A stretch of DNA of 41,768 nt, taken from the NCBI GenBank assembly GCA_027579435.1, contig JANBPK010000731.1, positions 1-41,768 of the forward strand, in the 5' to 3' direction. This document shows positions 22,205 through 32,834 of this stretch, piece after piece. This DNA is from Candolleomyces eurysporus (lineage: Eukaryota > Basidiomycota > Agaricomycetes > Agaricales > Psathyrellaceae). The number at the start of each line of letters is the position of its first letter. Position 1 is the first letter of the stretch. The translations under genes and the position numbers were made by a program. The notes below the pieces were generated by a model, which had not been told where the DNA came from, made no database searches, and was given only the letters and a program-made list of their open reading frames with translations.

Positions 22205-23992
22205 CTACATGATGGAACAACCTCCAGCCTCCTTCTCGCCCAACATCCTGATCGCCTCCTGGCGATCAGTCTCCGCCGAAGTATTCCAGACCCACTCCCA
22301 AGCCTGCGAAATATCCCTACAAAGACCCTCCAGCTTTTCCTTCGGCACAATTTCTCCCTCGTTAACACCCTCAAGCTCCGGGTGATCAAGCTCGCACCAT
22401 TTGCCCTGATCACGAGATGCCATAAGAACGGCGTTGGCAGCTGGGCAGCGAATCTTGTTGTAGACTTCGGCGATTCGCGGAATATTCTTGCGATTGGCAC
22501 CTTCAGCCGTCAGAAGAGAGGCCAAGATGAAGGCGTCCTGTGTGATATTGCTAAGTCATCGAGAGCGTTCTAATAAAGAACCATGCGTCACCTCGATGGC
22601 CTGTCCAGCTCCAGCACCCTGATGAGGTGTCATAGCGTGAGCCTGAAGAGTCAATTAGATTAGATTCGGACGGAAACATCGAGGGAAGCCAAGCGCACTG
22701 AATCGCCAGCAAGGAAGACACGGTGGGCCGCAAATCGCTCTAATGGGTTGAGGTTATTGATAGCCCATTTAGTCGGCGTTTCAATGCACTATGACAGCGT
22801 CAGAACTCAATTGAATGTGACTACAATCGACTCACATTAATCAACGCTTGGACCTCGTCTTCCCATCCAATATACTGCGCCCGCAATTCATCTTGGGTGG
22901 CACTCGTGGGAGGCACTTCATTCCACGCAGCGCCTTCAAGTGCTGGATCCGTGCAAAATGCCACCACATTCGTGTCGCGACCGTTGGATAGGGGATAGAC
23001 GACAAGATGCTGTAAAAAGGGGGAGTTTCAGAATGTCGACGTCAATGCTAGGAACGTGAAGCTAGCCTTGTACTTTCCACAATACTGACAACCGCATCGC
23101 TCAGTCAAAAGAATTTGAGGGGACGGAGCAAGAGAAGACGCACTATCACAGCATTCGTCTTAGCCCGATGCCCAGGAAACTCCCGCTCAATGGCTTCATG
23201 GGACAACAGGCCACGATACGCATACGTACCAGTCCATACCGGATCGCTATTCACGATGTAGGTACCCTTGGCGAGGCTCTTCATAAACTGTTTTCGCACA
23301 ACAGACCTGATTCCGTCTGCTGCGATTAGAACGTCACAATTGACAATAGAGCCGTCTTGGAACTCCAATTCGACATGGTTCTCGTACTCGGTGTACGCGA
23401 TAAGCCGGCGGGATAGCGAGACGCAGTCTCCTACACGGGACAGAAGAGCCTTCTGGAGCTCCGCCCTGTGAAATCGCATCGTTCCTCCTGGGCGGGCGGA
23501 CAGGAGACCGTGGGTTAGTTGATGAATCCGATATTCGAGAGAACGACGATACCTTTCATCATCACGTCGCTGAGAGCCTCGCCCTCGCGCTGGTCGCTCT
23601 TCCTGAGCTGGAAGACAAGACCTGAGAGCTAGTTAGCAGATACATGATAGCTAGGTCGCAATATACGAACGAGATTCGTCGGTAGGCGCCTCATCCATCA
23701 TCTTGACGAACGTCTCTTCCAAACCGATCGCCTTCATAATCTCCCAGCTCCTAAGCCAAAGGTTGATGCCAGCACCAATTTCGCCAAGTGCGGAGGCGGC
23801 TTCATAGACGTGAATGTCCAGNTTTTTTCGCCGTGTCCATATGCTGAAGGGCGATAGTGAGCATCAGGCCACCGATGCCCGCCCCGCTGTGCAGCGTAAA
23901 CCTCGTCAACGGCGCGCTCTCTCCATCGTGAAGAATAGCAGCTGGACTTACACAATCGCCACGCGAAGGGGCTTCTGGGTCGCCGACGCCAT
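22205..23992 (-). CDS. FAD-dependent monooxygenase (salicylate-hydroxylase-like)
   Basis: It starts at ATG 23992 with a short exon (M-A-S-A-T-Q-K-P) and ends at TAG 22207-22205, with several introns. The class A flavoprotein motifs appear in order. The Rossmann G-A-G-I-G-G lies just after the first intron. The D-G motif is in D-V-L-I-A-A-D-G-I-R-S near 23310. The G-D motif is in F-L-A-G-D-S-A-H-A-M-T-P-H-Q-G-A-G near 22620-22710. These enzymes hydroxylate aromatic or related substrates using NAD(P)H and O2; the substrate here is not determinable. An N at 23822 beside six T would break frame; omitting it restores A-K-K-L-D-I-H-V-Y-E, a usual second beta strand. The protein should be about 430 aa, normal for the family. 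Confidence 0.85.
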
Positions 23993-24751
23993 TGAAGCCT
24001 ATCGTTTAGATGTATACGAGGGTACGAGGACGCGGTGAGGATGCTGTTGGTGGAAAAGTGACGACAGACCCCCGCCCAAGGTTCTCGTTTCTATATACCA
24101 CGCCATAAGATCGCGGTAACCTGTTATGTCTCGGATGGATCGTAGAATACGATGCCGTATTCAATATTTTTAGCTTGTCGATCATTATAGTGGACGCGTG
24201 GACGCATTGTCGTATATAGTCGACAAGTGTCCTTTTTTGGAGATGAATCGTCGCCCAGAGGTGAGGGTCCTTCTATGTGATTCCCAGCCAGGGGAAATCG
24301 ATTCGAAGGTTACATGGAGCGTACAGGAGGGAGTCAGCTTACAAGGTACCAAGTGGTCATCGTTCCGGCTACCGACGCCTATATCCTTACCTCAGCGAAG
24401 GCCGCGGCCTTAACCCCAAGCTTTTCAGGCTGGAAACGGGTTCGCCACAATGCCTACTTCGATATTCATCTCCCCGCTGCTATTGTCATTGCTACTTCCT
24501 TCAAATTTTGAACCGCGCTTGTTGACGCACGCCTGTGGCTCGCGCTCGCGAGGGGAGGGGGGGGAAGAGGCTAGGTTACCCACAGTTTGAAAAATGCTTC
24601 CTGCTGCTCCCGCCATGCAACGAACGGCATCTGTGAATCCATTTCCATTCCCCAAAAACTCTGCGCCATGTCAGCCATGTGTTTGGAGAACGAAAGTAAC
24701 GACCGTGGCAAGTGGACATGCAGCATTGTACGAGTATTATATAGTACGCAT
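23993..24751. other. Intergenic region between monooxygenase and carrier gene
   Basis: It holds the promoter of the monooxygenase and the 3' flank of the carrier. No gene seen. Confidence 0.5.
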
Positions 24752-26095
24752 TCATCTAATTACCTTCATAATATTCTCGTAGATTGTAAAAACAATACCT
24801 CCGCTCAGCTGCCAAAGAGCTTTAGTGATTAATCGCCGTAAAACTCGATGATACGCACCACAAGACGTGCCAGTCGAGGCGTTGTTCCAGTCCAGAATCG
24901 CGTGATCCCCTCCTCTGTAAATATACGATAAGCACAGTGGAAGGAATTGCGATACTGAGCCCTGGCATCCAGTGCTTGCATCCTTGTTTTGATGACGCTG
25001 GCCACGAATCAGCCAAATAAACTCTGCGTGATGAAGCAGAACTCTTACTCGAGAGGCATGGTAGTATAAACAGTAACAAGGCCTGCAATTCCACCTATAC
25101 CAAACGTAATGGCAGAGGGCAGAGGCTGCCCTGGCCTGGCCGTTCCCTGAACGAGTTGCTTAAGAGTGGCATAAGTGGTGAAGCGAACAGCAGAGTTGGC
25201 TCCTTGACGCATCATCTGACAGGAAATATGAATCTCGTTGGCCACGTATGTTGAACAAAAGACGTACGACAGGGAAAAGGCCTCGGTAGATCCCAAAGAT
25301 GCCCTCCTGTTTGATTATCGAAGCAGTTCCGTGTACGAGGCCCCGGTACTGTGGGTTGGGGCGTTTGGCATCGTCAATGAGCTTCGTCCTAAGATACAGA
25401 AATTAGAGATCCATGACTAGGAGATATCAATCTGACGAACTTGATCGTTTCTGAAGGTGTCACCGCGAATATTGCCTCCATCATGCCTGCTCCTAAACCA
25501 GCTGGAAAAGAGGTCTCTTCGTGAATTCAGGGTCAGACGGGCGGCAAAACGCACGGACTGACCCAGGAGACTTCGTGGAGCACTAATTTTACCCTGTACA
25601 TTCATGAGCCTATCTTGGCCTCGTTCACTGGGAAAGCACCACGCACCTCAGAATCCGCCAGCTTGTGCTTGAAGTAGTCATAAGTTAGAAACCGAACCCC
25701 CGCCTTCGCCGAGTTCCCAATCACAAGGGCAGTACATCCAGAGTACAGGCCGGTTATTCCGCGTGTCTTGACTGTATCCTTGATAATTGCTATTGGGCCT
25801 TCTTTCTGGTACGGCGTCTCTTAGGAATCTCCCGTGACCTCGTGGACAGAGCGACGTACCTTTCCCCCAAACTGAGATCTCGTCTTCACAAACTCGGTGG
25901 GATATGTGACGAATCTGCCATTCCAGAGCTCATGGGCACAATCTTCGTTCAGAAATCGAGCTTCACGTACGCCTCGATAGCACCGGCTGTTGCACCTGCA
26001 AAGCTGAGCAGAACGATTCATTAGTTTTTTTCAGTCACAATTTGGTTTAGTACTTACAGAGAGTGCAGTGGCTTATCCTTCTTTGAAGCCGACAT
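24752..26095 (-). CDS. CTP1: Mitochondrial tricarboxylate (citrate) carrier
   Basis: Start ATG 26095, stop TGA 24754-24752, with about nine short introns. Joined exons give roughly 300 aa with the three-fold mitochondrial carrier plan. The three signature motifs P-x-[DE]-x-x-[KR] are present: P-T-E-F-V-K-T-R, P-S-E-T-I-K-T-K and P-L-D-V-I-K-T-R. Flanking sequences (A-G-A-T-A-G-A-I-E-A near the start, R-Q-G-A-N-S-A-V-R-F, G-G-I-A-G-L-V-T) match the citrate/tricarboxylate branch, which exchanges citrate across the inner mitochondrial membrane and supplies cytosolic acetyl-CoA. It is transcribed away from the heme-pathway gene at 26302. Paralogous dicarboxylate or succinate/fumarate carriers are less likely because of the R-Q-G-A-N-S-A motif. 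Confidence 0.85.
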
Positions 26096-26301
26096 TTGGA
26101 GGTTGGCGATGGACCAGCAAAACCAGTGAATGAGGGAGGGGCGCCGTCGTAGGTATCGGGCAGGGTGCACGGAACCGCGTGCAAACAGTTTGGTTTCAAT
26201 ATGTAGTCGGCTTTATACGGACGGATGACATCATCTCCTATTCGGATCATTCCATCGATACATTCGTTGTCTAGTCCACCGCCTGAATCCCTCTACCACC
26301 C
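26096..26301. promoter_or_regulatory. Divergent promoter region between CTP1-like and HEM4-like genes
   Basis: 206 bp separate the two start codons, which face away from each other. No specific site is recognised. Sharing of elements between two mitochondrion-linked genes is inference from geometry. Confidence 0.4.
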
Positions 26302-27276
26302 ATGACGTCTCGACCGATTCTCCTATTCAAAGAGCCATCTGTTGACGAGGATTATGAAAACAAGCTTCAAGAAAAGGGCTACAAGGCGAAATGTGTTCCA
26401 GTCCTTCAGACAACAACCACGAACACCGATCTCTTGGTCGAACACTTGGTGAACGCAGGGCTGCACAACCTACGAGGGGTTGTTATCACCAGCAAGCGTT
26501 CTTGCGACAGCCTGGCGGAAGCCCTGGCAAAGCTATGTCGTGAATCATCGAAAGACGCTATACCTGCTCTAGGTTGGTCTCTATCTGACTCTGCGATCTG
26601 CGAGCAGCATTCAAGGGGGGTCCCATAGCGTATTGGTCCAACACCCCCTTCTACGTGGTTGGGGAAGCAACAGCGGCCGCTGTGCGAGGAATCCAACAAC
26701 GCTATCAAGAATATGGGTTCACCACTGTTCAGATTTTGGGTGAATCATCTGGTACAGGGGAGAAGCTTGGAAATTTCATAGTCCAGCGTCGCTCTTCAGA
26801 GGCGGGGAAACTGCTGTATTTGACTGGAGACAAGAACCGGGATACTGTGGCATCGATTCTATCGAAGAACGGAGTCCCTTTTCAAGCACTCCAAGCGTAT
26901 GAAACACGTCAGCGCTCAGACTTTGAAAGTCTTCTGGAGACAGCCGTTGACTCTCTCTTATCCAGTGCAAACGACGGTGGGCCTCTGTTGAGATAATTAC
27001 TAATTTTCTTTCTAACAAACACACTCTACTCTAGGCTTTTGGTGGACAGTATATTTCGCTCCTTCGACAGCTAAATTTGCCTTACCTGCTGCACGACAAG
27101 TTCTCCAATCCAAAGGCATTAGCTACCGCACAGGTTCTATTGGCCCAGTTACGACATCGTCAATCGAGAAAAGCTTCGGGGTGTCCGTCGAGGTTACTGC
27201 TCCTAAGCCAGACGCATCAGCTTTGGCGGAAAGCGTCTTCGCCTATGACTGTAACCCGATCAAGGAGGAGAGCTAG
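26302..27276 (+). CDS. HEM4: Uroporphyrinogen-III synthase
   Basis: Three exons: 26302-26572, 26629-26976, 27035-27276; 861 nt, 286 aa, phases consistent. It catalyses ring closure and D-ring inversion of hydroxymethylbilane, the fourth step of heme synthesis after ALA formation, in the cytosol. Supporting motifs: N-terminal R-P-I-L-L-F-K-E-P; V-V-I-T-S-K-R-S; the second-domain hinge P-F-Y-V-V-G-E-A-T; Y-L-T-G-D-K-N-R-D; Y-E-T-R near the domain return; and C-terminal Y-F-A-P-S-T-A then G-P-V-T-T-S-S-I, the usual G-x-T-T-A-x-A region. The length is normal for fungal HEM4. Introns of 56 and 58 nt have GT...AG ends. Confidence 0.88.
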
Positions 27277-28739
27277 GAGTGGAGTATGACATTTCGTCGT
27301 TCGAGTCAGCAGCTGAGTCGTCTCGTTTCACGATTACGACTGCGATGAAGACGGCTCATTGGCTCCTAGAGGTATCAATTCGGGTGCTAGTTAGGCCCAC
27401 GGACGTGTATTAATTATGGAAATTATCACTCGTGGGTTGTCCGTGCCGGAAACACAGAGTTTCTCATTTCTTCCTGTCCTTCAATCAATGAAAAATGCTG
27501 GCAAATGGGTGCTTTGACCGTGTGGTGATCCCATATAGCTTGGAAAACTACCCCAGGTCAGTGACCAGTGTTGCCCAAGGGCAAAATTTGATCTGGTTCC
27601 CTGGCACCTGGAGAAACCAGGTGCTAGAGGGATACCTGGTACTACCAGGTCCATCTGGGACTTGCCAGGAGCTGCCAGGTGCTACACCCAGGGGTAGGTT
27701 CCATAGTGAAGTGCCTCACACAACAAGCTTTCTCAAATGTGTGGAAAATTCTACAATGGGATACAATACAAAGGTGGCTACATCTTCATCATGTGCTATT
27801 GTCTCCTTCCTTTCCATTTCTATCCTTACCAGCCAAGCATTTTGGGGAGCTCATATGTTTATGTCCACTGCTCCTCTTGATTCCACTAGTGTTGCACTGA
27901 CAACATTTCCAGTCCTGCATCCCAGACCTGAACAACAAGAGCTTGTCTCCAGGTTTATACATGCAGTCCTTGACATCATTTGCAGCTTGCCTTGCTTGTG
28001 TTGGCTTTTGGTAATTTGGACTCCTCAGGCTCTCCCCACAGAACTGGCATTTCCACAAAAAATCCCCTTCCCAGATGATGGACTTCTAGACTGCTGCCAT
28101 ATCCCTACTATTGTAGGTTACCCATTCTTCCTCTGCCCCACCCTCCAGCATCTCAAGGATCACTTGGAGGGTGCACTGCTCCGATGAGCCAAAAATTTGG
28201 AGGTTAGACTCCTCTGGGACATACTCTTTGAGGACAATCTCCTGTGGGGAGTATTATCTACCAGAAAGGTATATGAACTGCCAGGGACACAGATCAAAAA
28301 CATAAAGGTGAAAGTGTAAGATGTTGTTGCAGTAGCTTTGGTTGTTGTCCCTGGTTGGGAACCCTGCACAGGATCTGGTTTTTGACTGAATAGTTGCCAA
28401 AAAAAGTGGGTCTTGCACCAACATACTGAGAAGCAAGTCAAGTTTCATCTCAGGGGACAATAGAAAGGGACTCCAATCATGCAGTTGGTGGTTTTGACAT
28501 GGAAGGTGCTGAAATGGGGACCCAATTTGTCAGGAGGGCATTCCCAGTGACACTGTGGTTTTTGATGTGTTTGTTCAAAGAGCATATTTTTCAGCAAACC
28601 AAATGCAAGGGTTGACTTTGTTTACAATCTGCAATACAAATGTTCAAGGTATGCAAATTCAAATTTGCATTGCATATGTCTGGCCTCCTTCTGCCACCAC
28701 TAAAACTTTGCTCAATATGTGTCCAATGTAGGCACATTA
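27277..28739. other. Intergenic, then CpG-free old repeat sequence (left part)
   Basis: From about 27540 to 28739 I count only one CpG in 1.2 kb, against many per 100 bp just upstream. The start is rich in CCTGG/CCAGG words. A long plus-strand frame (27495-28187) has no motif and is probably accidental. The end (28545-28635) forms an inverted repeat with 31860-31950. Confidence 0.6.
28545..28635 (+). repeat. Left arm of old imperfect inverted repeat flanking the mariner insertion
   Basis: It shares GATGTGTTTGTTCAA and TGCAAGG with the reverse complement of 31860-31950, in collinear order with scattered differences. The mariner element has inserted between the two arms. Confidence 0.6.
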
Positions 28740-28813
28740 CACTACTTTTCAAAACGATGCGGAATCCCCGTTTTCAATCGCGGGGTTGCCGATCGTGCCG
28801 AGGCGGCCAAACA
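28740..28813 (+). repeat. Left 74-bp terminal inverted repeat of the mariner element
   Basis: Exact reverse complement of 31782-31855. It contains an internal CCCCG...CGGGG near-palindrome. Confidence 0.92.
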
Positions 28814-28860
28814 TGCATTTGTCAGCGCAATCGCTTCGTCCTAACGTCGCCTTTTTCCTT

Positions 28861-29873
28861 ATGCCCACTCGGAGCATTTCTCGAGACCTGAAGAATCGTA
28901 TCCCAGTCCTATTCTATCGAGATCACTACAATGTGAAGGAAATATGCAGTTTGCTTGGAGTCCGAAAGACCATGGTTTACCAAGCCCTGGCCCTTCACCG
29001 ACAGTTTGGACAACCGTACAATCCTCTTGCGAAGAAAGGAGGAAGGCCTCGTCTTCTCAACCGGGTAGACCTCAAATACCTCAACTCCTTGGTTCAGCGT
29101 CGTCACACTATGTATCTCGATGAGCTCCAAAGTGAACTGCATCAGAATCGAGGCACAAGTGCTTCCGTGACAACAATTTACCGGGCTCTGCGACGACTGA
29201 ATTACACCAACAAACGGGTCTCAGCGGTTGCGTTGGAACGCAATGATTTGGATCGCGATGCCTTCATGAACTCCATGGCTGACATCGTTACCAGTCTGGA
29301 TCAACTTGTCTTTATTGACGAAGCTGCACGCAATCGGAAGACATCTGGGAGGATCCATGGCTGGGCTCCGAGTGGGCACAAATGTATGCAGCGCCGCTTC
29401 TTTGTACGGGGTCAGAGATACTCCATACTCCCTGCACTGACTGTTGAAGGTATTTCTTTGGATTATAGGGTTACTCTGTTCTCTGTCTGACTGCGTTTAT
29501 AGGGATTATCACACACGACATCATTCATGGCTCCGTAAACTCAAAGCGATTCCTTGGCTTCCTTCGAGAGCAGGTTATCCCCCTTACAAATCCCTACCCA
29601 GGTCCTCGAAGCATTTTAGTGATGGACAACTGCAGTATTCATCATGCAGCAGCAGTTCGGGAGCTTATCGAAGACGAGGCGGGATGCAAGCTTGTCTTCC
29701 TCCCACCGTACTCCCCAGACTTCAACCCTATTGAAGAAGCATTTTCGGCAATCAAGGCATACTTACGTCGTCATTATTATGACCAGTCTCTCTCTGTTAT
29801 GGATAGGGCATGTCATAGCATTACTTCGCACGCTGCAAGAACCTTTTTTCGAGCTAGTGGCTATGTAGTTTAG
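28861..29873 (+). CDS. Tc1/mariner (IS630-like) DDE transposase
   Basis: Exons 28861-29449 and 29503-29873; 53-nt intron (GTATTT...ATAG). 319 aa. It cuts and pastes the element at TA sites. N-terminal residues 1-110 are helix-turn-helix DNA-binding modules (V-K-E-I-C-S-L-L-G-V, then a G-R-P-R hook motif). The catalytic domain shows F-I-D-E-A-A-R-N, V-M-D-N-C-S-I-H-H and Y-S-P-D-F-N-P-I-E-E, giving the D, D and D/E positions of the DDE_3 family, all intact. ATG 28861 was chosen because the family starts just before the first helix; an in-frame ATG at 28813 overlaps the terminal repeat. The stop is TAG 29871-29873. Confidence 0.92.
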
Positions 29874-30008
29874 TGTACAATTGTAGCGACACGCAGAGTT
29901 GAGACAAAAGCAGAAACAGGGAATGAAATCAGTGTATAATTGTACCGACAAGCAGAACTGAGACAAGAACAAAAGCAGAGCATCGAATGGAATGAAAACG
30001 ATCCAATG

Positions 30009-31705
30009 TCAATCAGAGTCTTCATCTCCGACCTGAATTTCCTTTGCGTAATCACCATCAAGCACAGGGAGATAACCTGCAGGAACTGGAACCGAAGCCT
30101 GGACCTCCCGAGAAAAGTACCACCAGCAATAGTCGACATCTTCGTGAGCTTGGCCAAGACGGAAGCCAGATCCAAAATAACTTGCGCTACCTTCAAGGAG
30201 CTCCCCAGTCTCTTTGTTGATCCAGCGCTTCTCGAATCGGATACTGAGCGGACGGTCAGGGCGAAGGCGGCGAGGGCTGTTGTTGTCATCGCTGAAGGCT
30301 TCAGCAGCCTTACGCTTCTTCGGTCGCATTTTCTCCAATTCCCACCATTTCGGGGCTAGCTTCTGGAGCCGAATCCCGTCACCTCGAGAAATTCCTAGCT
30401 CGGCAAGATCCTCTTTTGAAAGGTGCTCAATAACATCAGGTCCGAAACCACGAGCCCTGAAAAGCGCCTCCATCTCAGTGACATCACTGACACCTTTCTG
30501 CTCTGCATACTCGAGAAACCGGCCCAGTTTGGTTGGTGTGTTAGCGAGAGGAGAATCAAGGCCAGCAGTTGGAGGGGTGTTGCCATTCATAGCTGGAGCA
30601 GGAGTTGCCGGAGTATTACCACCTTGAGAATGACCGTTCTCGCGGTTGAGCAGTGAGTTGAACACGCCAAAAATGGAGTGAATGGTCCCAAGAGCCTGGA
30701 CAGCCGAGCCATCGTTGCCCAAAGAAAGAGAAGCAGAGGCCGAGCTAGACCTAGGTTTTTTGATGGACGGCTGTCGGTTGATAAGGTCGAAAGTGGGCGT
30801 ATTCGGAGGCACAGAAAGCGAAACACCTGGTACTTTGTCGTACTAGGTAGTTGTAAAAGCTAGTTAGCAACTATTGTTGTGAGAGAGCAGCAATGGTAGA
30901 GGACGTACCAGAGCCCGGGCCCACTCCTTTGTCATGAAAACGGTCAATGGAATGTTTTCACCTGTTGTAGGATCAGTATAGGAAAGGGAATTGTCGCGGT
31001 CGTTCCCATATTTCTCCCGCAGTTTTCCACGCAAAATTGCAAGCTCCCTCTCGGGTCCTGTCAAGTCCTCGTCCTCGTCACTGCTATTTGCAGGATTAGA
31101 CGGTTCATCTTCGGATCCGGATTCGCTGTCGTCTTTGTCAAGACGGTTCTAGATGTAGGCATATAATATTTCAGAATGATCCCGCACAGCATAGAGCTCA
31201 TGGTGACTCACCTTTTTCAGCCCTCTTTCGACCTCTTTCATATCCACATAGATTGTGATTGCCTTCACCGGGGGCTTTTTGTCAAATTTTCTCGCAATAG
31301 CATTGAACTCCTTGAGGTTGACAACATCCTCGGCATCTGATTTCCTGTGGAAAATAGCTGAGATAAATATATGCAGCTCACAGACTCAAATACGTACGTC
31401 GCAGGGGGGACCTGGATCTTCATCGGGTAGTACCTCTTCTTGGCAACAAGGTCCGGGAGGCTTTTGATATGGTGCTTCACGAGGATCAGCTTCAAGAGCT
31501 CAAGGTAATTCTCCTCCGTGGCCTCAAAGGCAAAACTGAAGTTCTTGGTCTTTGTCGCTTTGGTGGTCTTTGTGACTCGAGCCTTCGACTTCTTTGAGGT
31601 GGTCGTTGTTGATGTGTAGACTATGAGTTTTGCAATGACCGGGATCTTGGATTCATCTTCGCTATCGGTGCTAGATGGGGAGGTAGAAGCGGTTCTAGGA
31701 GCCAT
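30009..31705 (-). CDS. Mariner passenger protein with SAM-like domain
   Basis: Exons on the minus strand: 31705-31398, 31344-31212, 31148-30909, 30842-30009; 1515 nt, 504 aa, phases consistent at every join. The N-terminus is Ser/Thr/Lys-rich. Then comes a globular part (about residues 60-150, with P-V-K-A-I-T-I-Y-V-D-M), an acidic linker, and a segment T-G-P-E-R-E-L-A-I-L-R. Around residues 355-420 lies a helical bundle (F-L-E-Y-A-E-Q-K-G-V-S-D ... H-L-S-K-E-D-L-A-E-L-G-I) that reads as a SAM-like domain, usually a protein-interaction module. The C-terminus is W/F-rich. It lies entirely inside the transposon, tail to tail with the transposase. Role unknown: accessory transposition factor, silencing suppressor or cargo. 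Confidence 0.75.
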
Positions 31706-31781
31706 GAAGCAGTGGAGTCTATGATAGAGCTGGCAGTTTGACGATGAACGCTACATGCGACCTTGATCAAAAATATTGCAT

Positions 31782-31855
31782 TGTTTGGCCGCCTCGGCAC
31801 GATCGGCAACCCCGCGATTGAAAACGGGGATTCCGCATCGTTTTGAAAAGTAGTG
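31782..31855 (-). repeat. Right 74-bp terminal inverted repeat of the mariner element
   Basis: Exact reverse complement of 28740-28813, followed by the TA at 31856-31857. Confidence 0.92.
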
Positions 31856-31857
31856 TA

Positions 31858-32268
31858 AACACAAACTGTTAACAAATGCATTCCTTGCACTTGATTTGCT
31901 TAAGATGTGCTTATTGAACAAACACATNAAAAAACTGCAGTGTGACAGGTAGTATGACAGGTAATACCATGGGCTCACTAATCAACCTCAAAAATACATG
32001 CATGGGATTTCCATAGAAAATCCAGGGAAAAAATTGTCCAGGGTTTTGGAAATTTTGATGGAGATTGCCCCAAGATTTTTCCTGTCAGGGCATCTCTGGA
32101 CACTCCAGGTCCTGTTGTGGTCTTTCCAGAAAAGAACTCTGGAATAGTCAGAGAATTACTCTGGAAAGACCAGATTTGTCTGCCAGGGAAAAAACCTGGC
32201 CTGGAAGTTTGTAGTAGGAAAAGGGTAAGCTGGAGGCCAAGGATGAATTAAAGGGAGCCCAACAGTGA
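31858..32268. other. CpG-free old repeat sequence between the two transposons
   Basis: I count no CpG in about 410 bp. The first 90 bp (31860-31950) are the right arm of the inverted repeat described at 28545. The rest is rich in CCAGG/CCTGG words and has no gene. Confidence 0.65.
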
Positions 32269-32276
32269 TAGTATGT
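32269..32276. repeat. 8-bp target site duplication, left
   Basis: TAGTATGT, identical to 38966-38973 outside the other end. Confidence 0.88.
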
Positions 32277-32712
32277 CACTAGATCCTCACCAAATCGCCA
32301 GCTCACTAGCTGGACATAANGGGGGGCGTTAGACCAGCTAGGGTGGCTAGAAAGCCACAGCAGCCACTCACTGCGAATAATTGTGGGCGGATTGTCGGTT
32401 TTGGTAACTGTCCCTCAGATAAAGTAGATGTAGGTCGAGGAGGTAGATGAGGGTAGAGATAGTGATAGATAATGATAACATGACATACCTTCGGGTGAAT
32501 TCCCGTTTGACAGGTAACGGATGGGAGCTCGGGACCATCGGAACCACCACGATGTCGTTACTCCCCATCAATTCTTCTGTCTGTTGTCAGAGGGCACTCG
32601 GGACTGTTTCCCATGGTCAAGTCCACTATCTGATCGCTGTCCAGGCGCTTTCCCGCGCTCTCCCCTCCCGTCATTTCTCATGCCCCTCTTCGGCAGCACA
32701 CAGCATGTTGCC
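32277..32712 (+). repeat. Left terminal inverted repeat of the KDZ element
   Basis: It aligns to the reverse complement of 38531-38965 with four base differences by eye plus one extra N (32330). Three of the four differences are CpG against TpG/CpA. Confidence 0.9.
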
Positions 32713-32834
32713 TTCCCATTGATTCACCCTCTGCCGAGTCTCTGTTTGTTTGAACTTGGGGGTCACAACGATGCATAATGTACATTGAGCAAGATATACA
32801 GTACGAGTAACATCAAACCACAAAAAGAGTGCGA

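Larger units (their letters stand above)
28740..31855 (+). mobile_element. Tc1/mariner-type DNA transposon with two genes, 3116 bp
   Basis: Its ends are perfect 74-bp inverted repeats beginning CACTACTTTTCAAAACGATG, flanked on both sides by TA (28738-28739 and 31856-31857), the expected mariner target duplication. Inside are a plus-strand DDE transposase and, convergent to it, a four-exon minus-strand gene with a SAM-like domain. Perfect repeats and open frames suggest recent insertion. The element is CpG-rich while its surroundings are almost CpG-free. Confidence 0.92.

Noticed and set aside
27495..28187. Long plus-strand open frame of about 230 codons.
   Set aside because: It runs from ordinary intergenic DNA into CpG-free repeat sequence, with no motif or splice logic. 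CpG loss and base composition alone can leave such frames open.
32447..32722. Identical open frames at both ends of the KDZ element (also 38461-38796).
   Set aside because: They are the terminal inverted repeat read from each side, not two genes.
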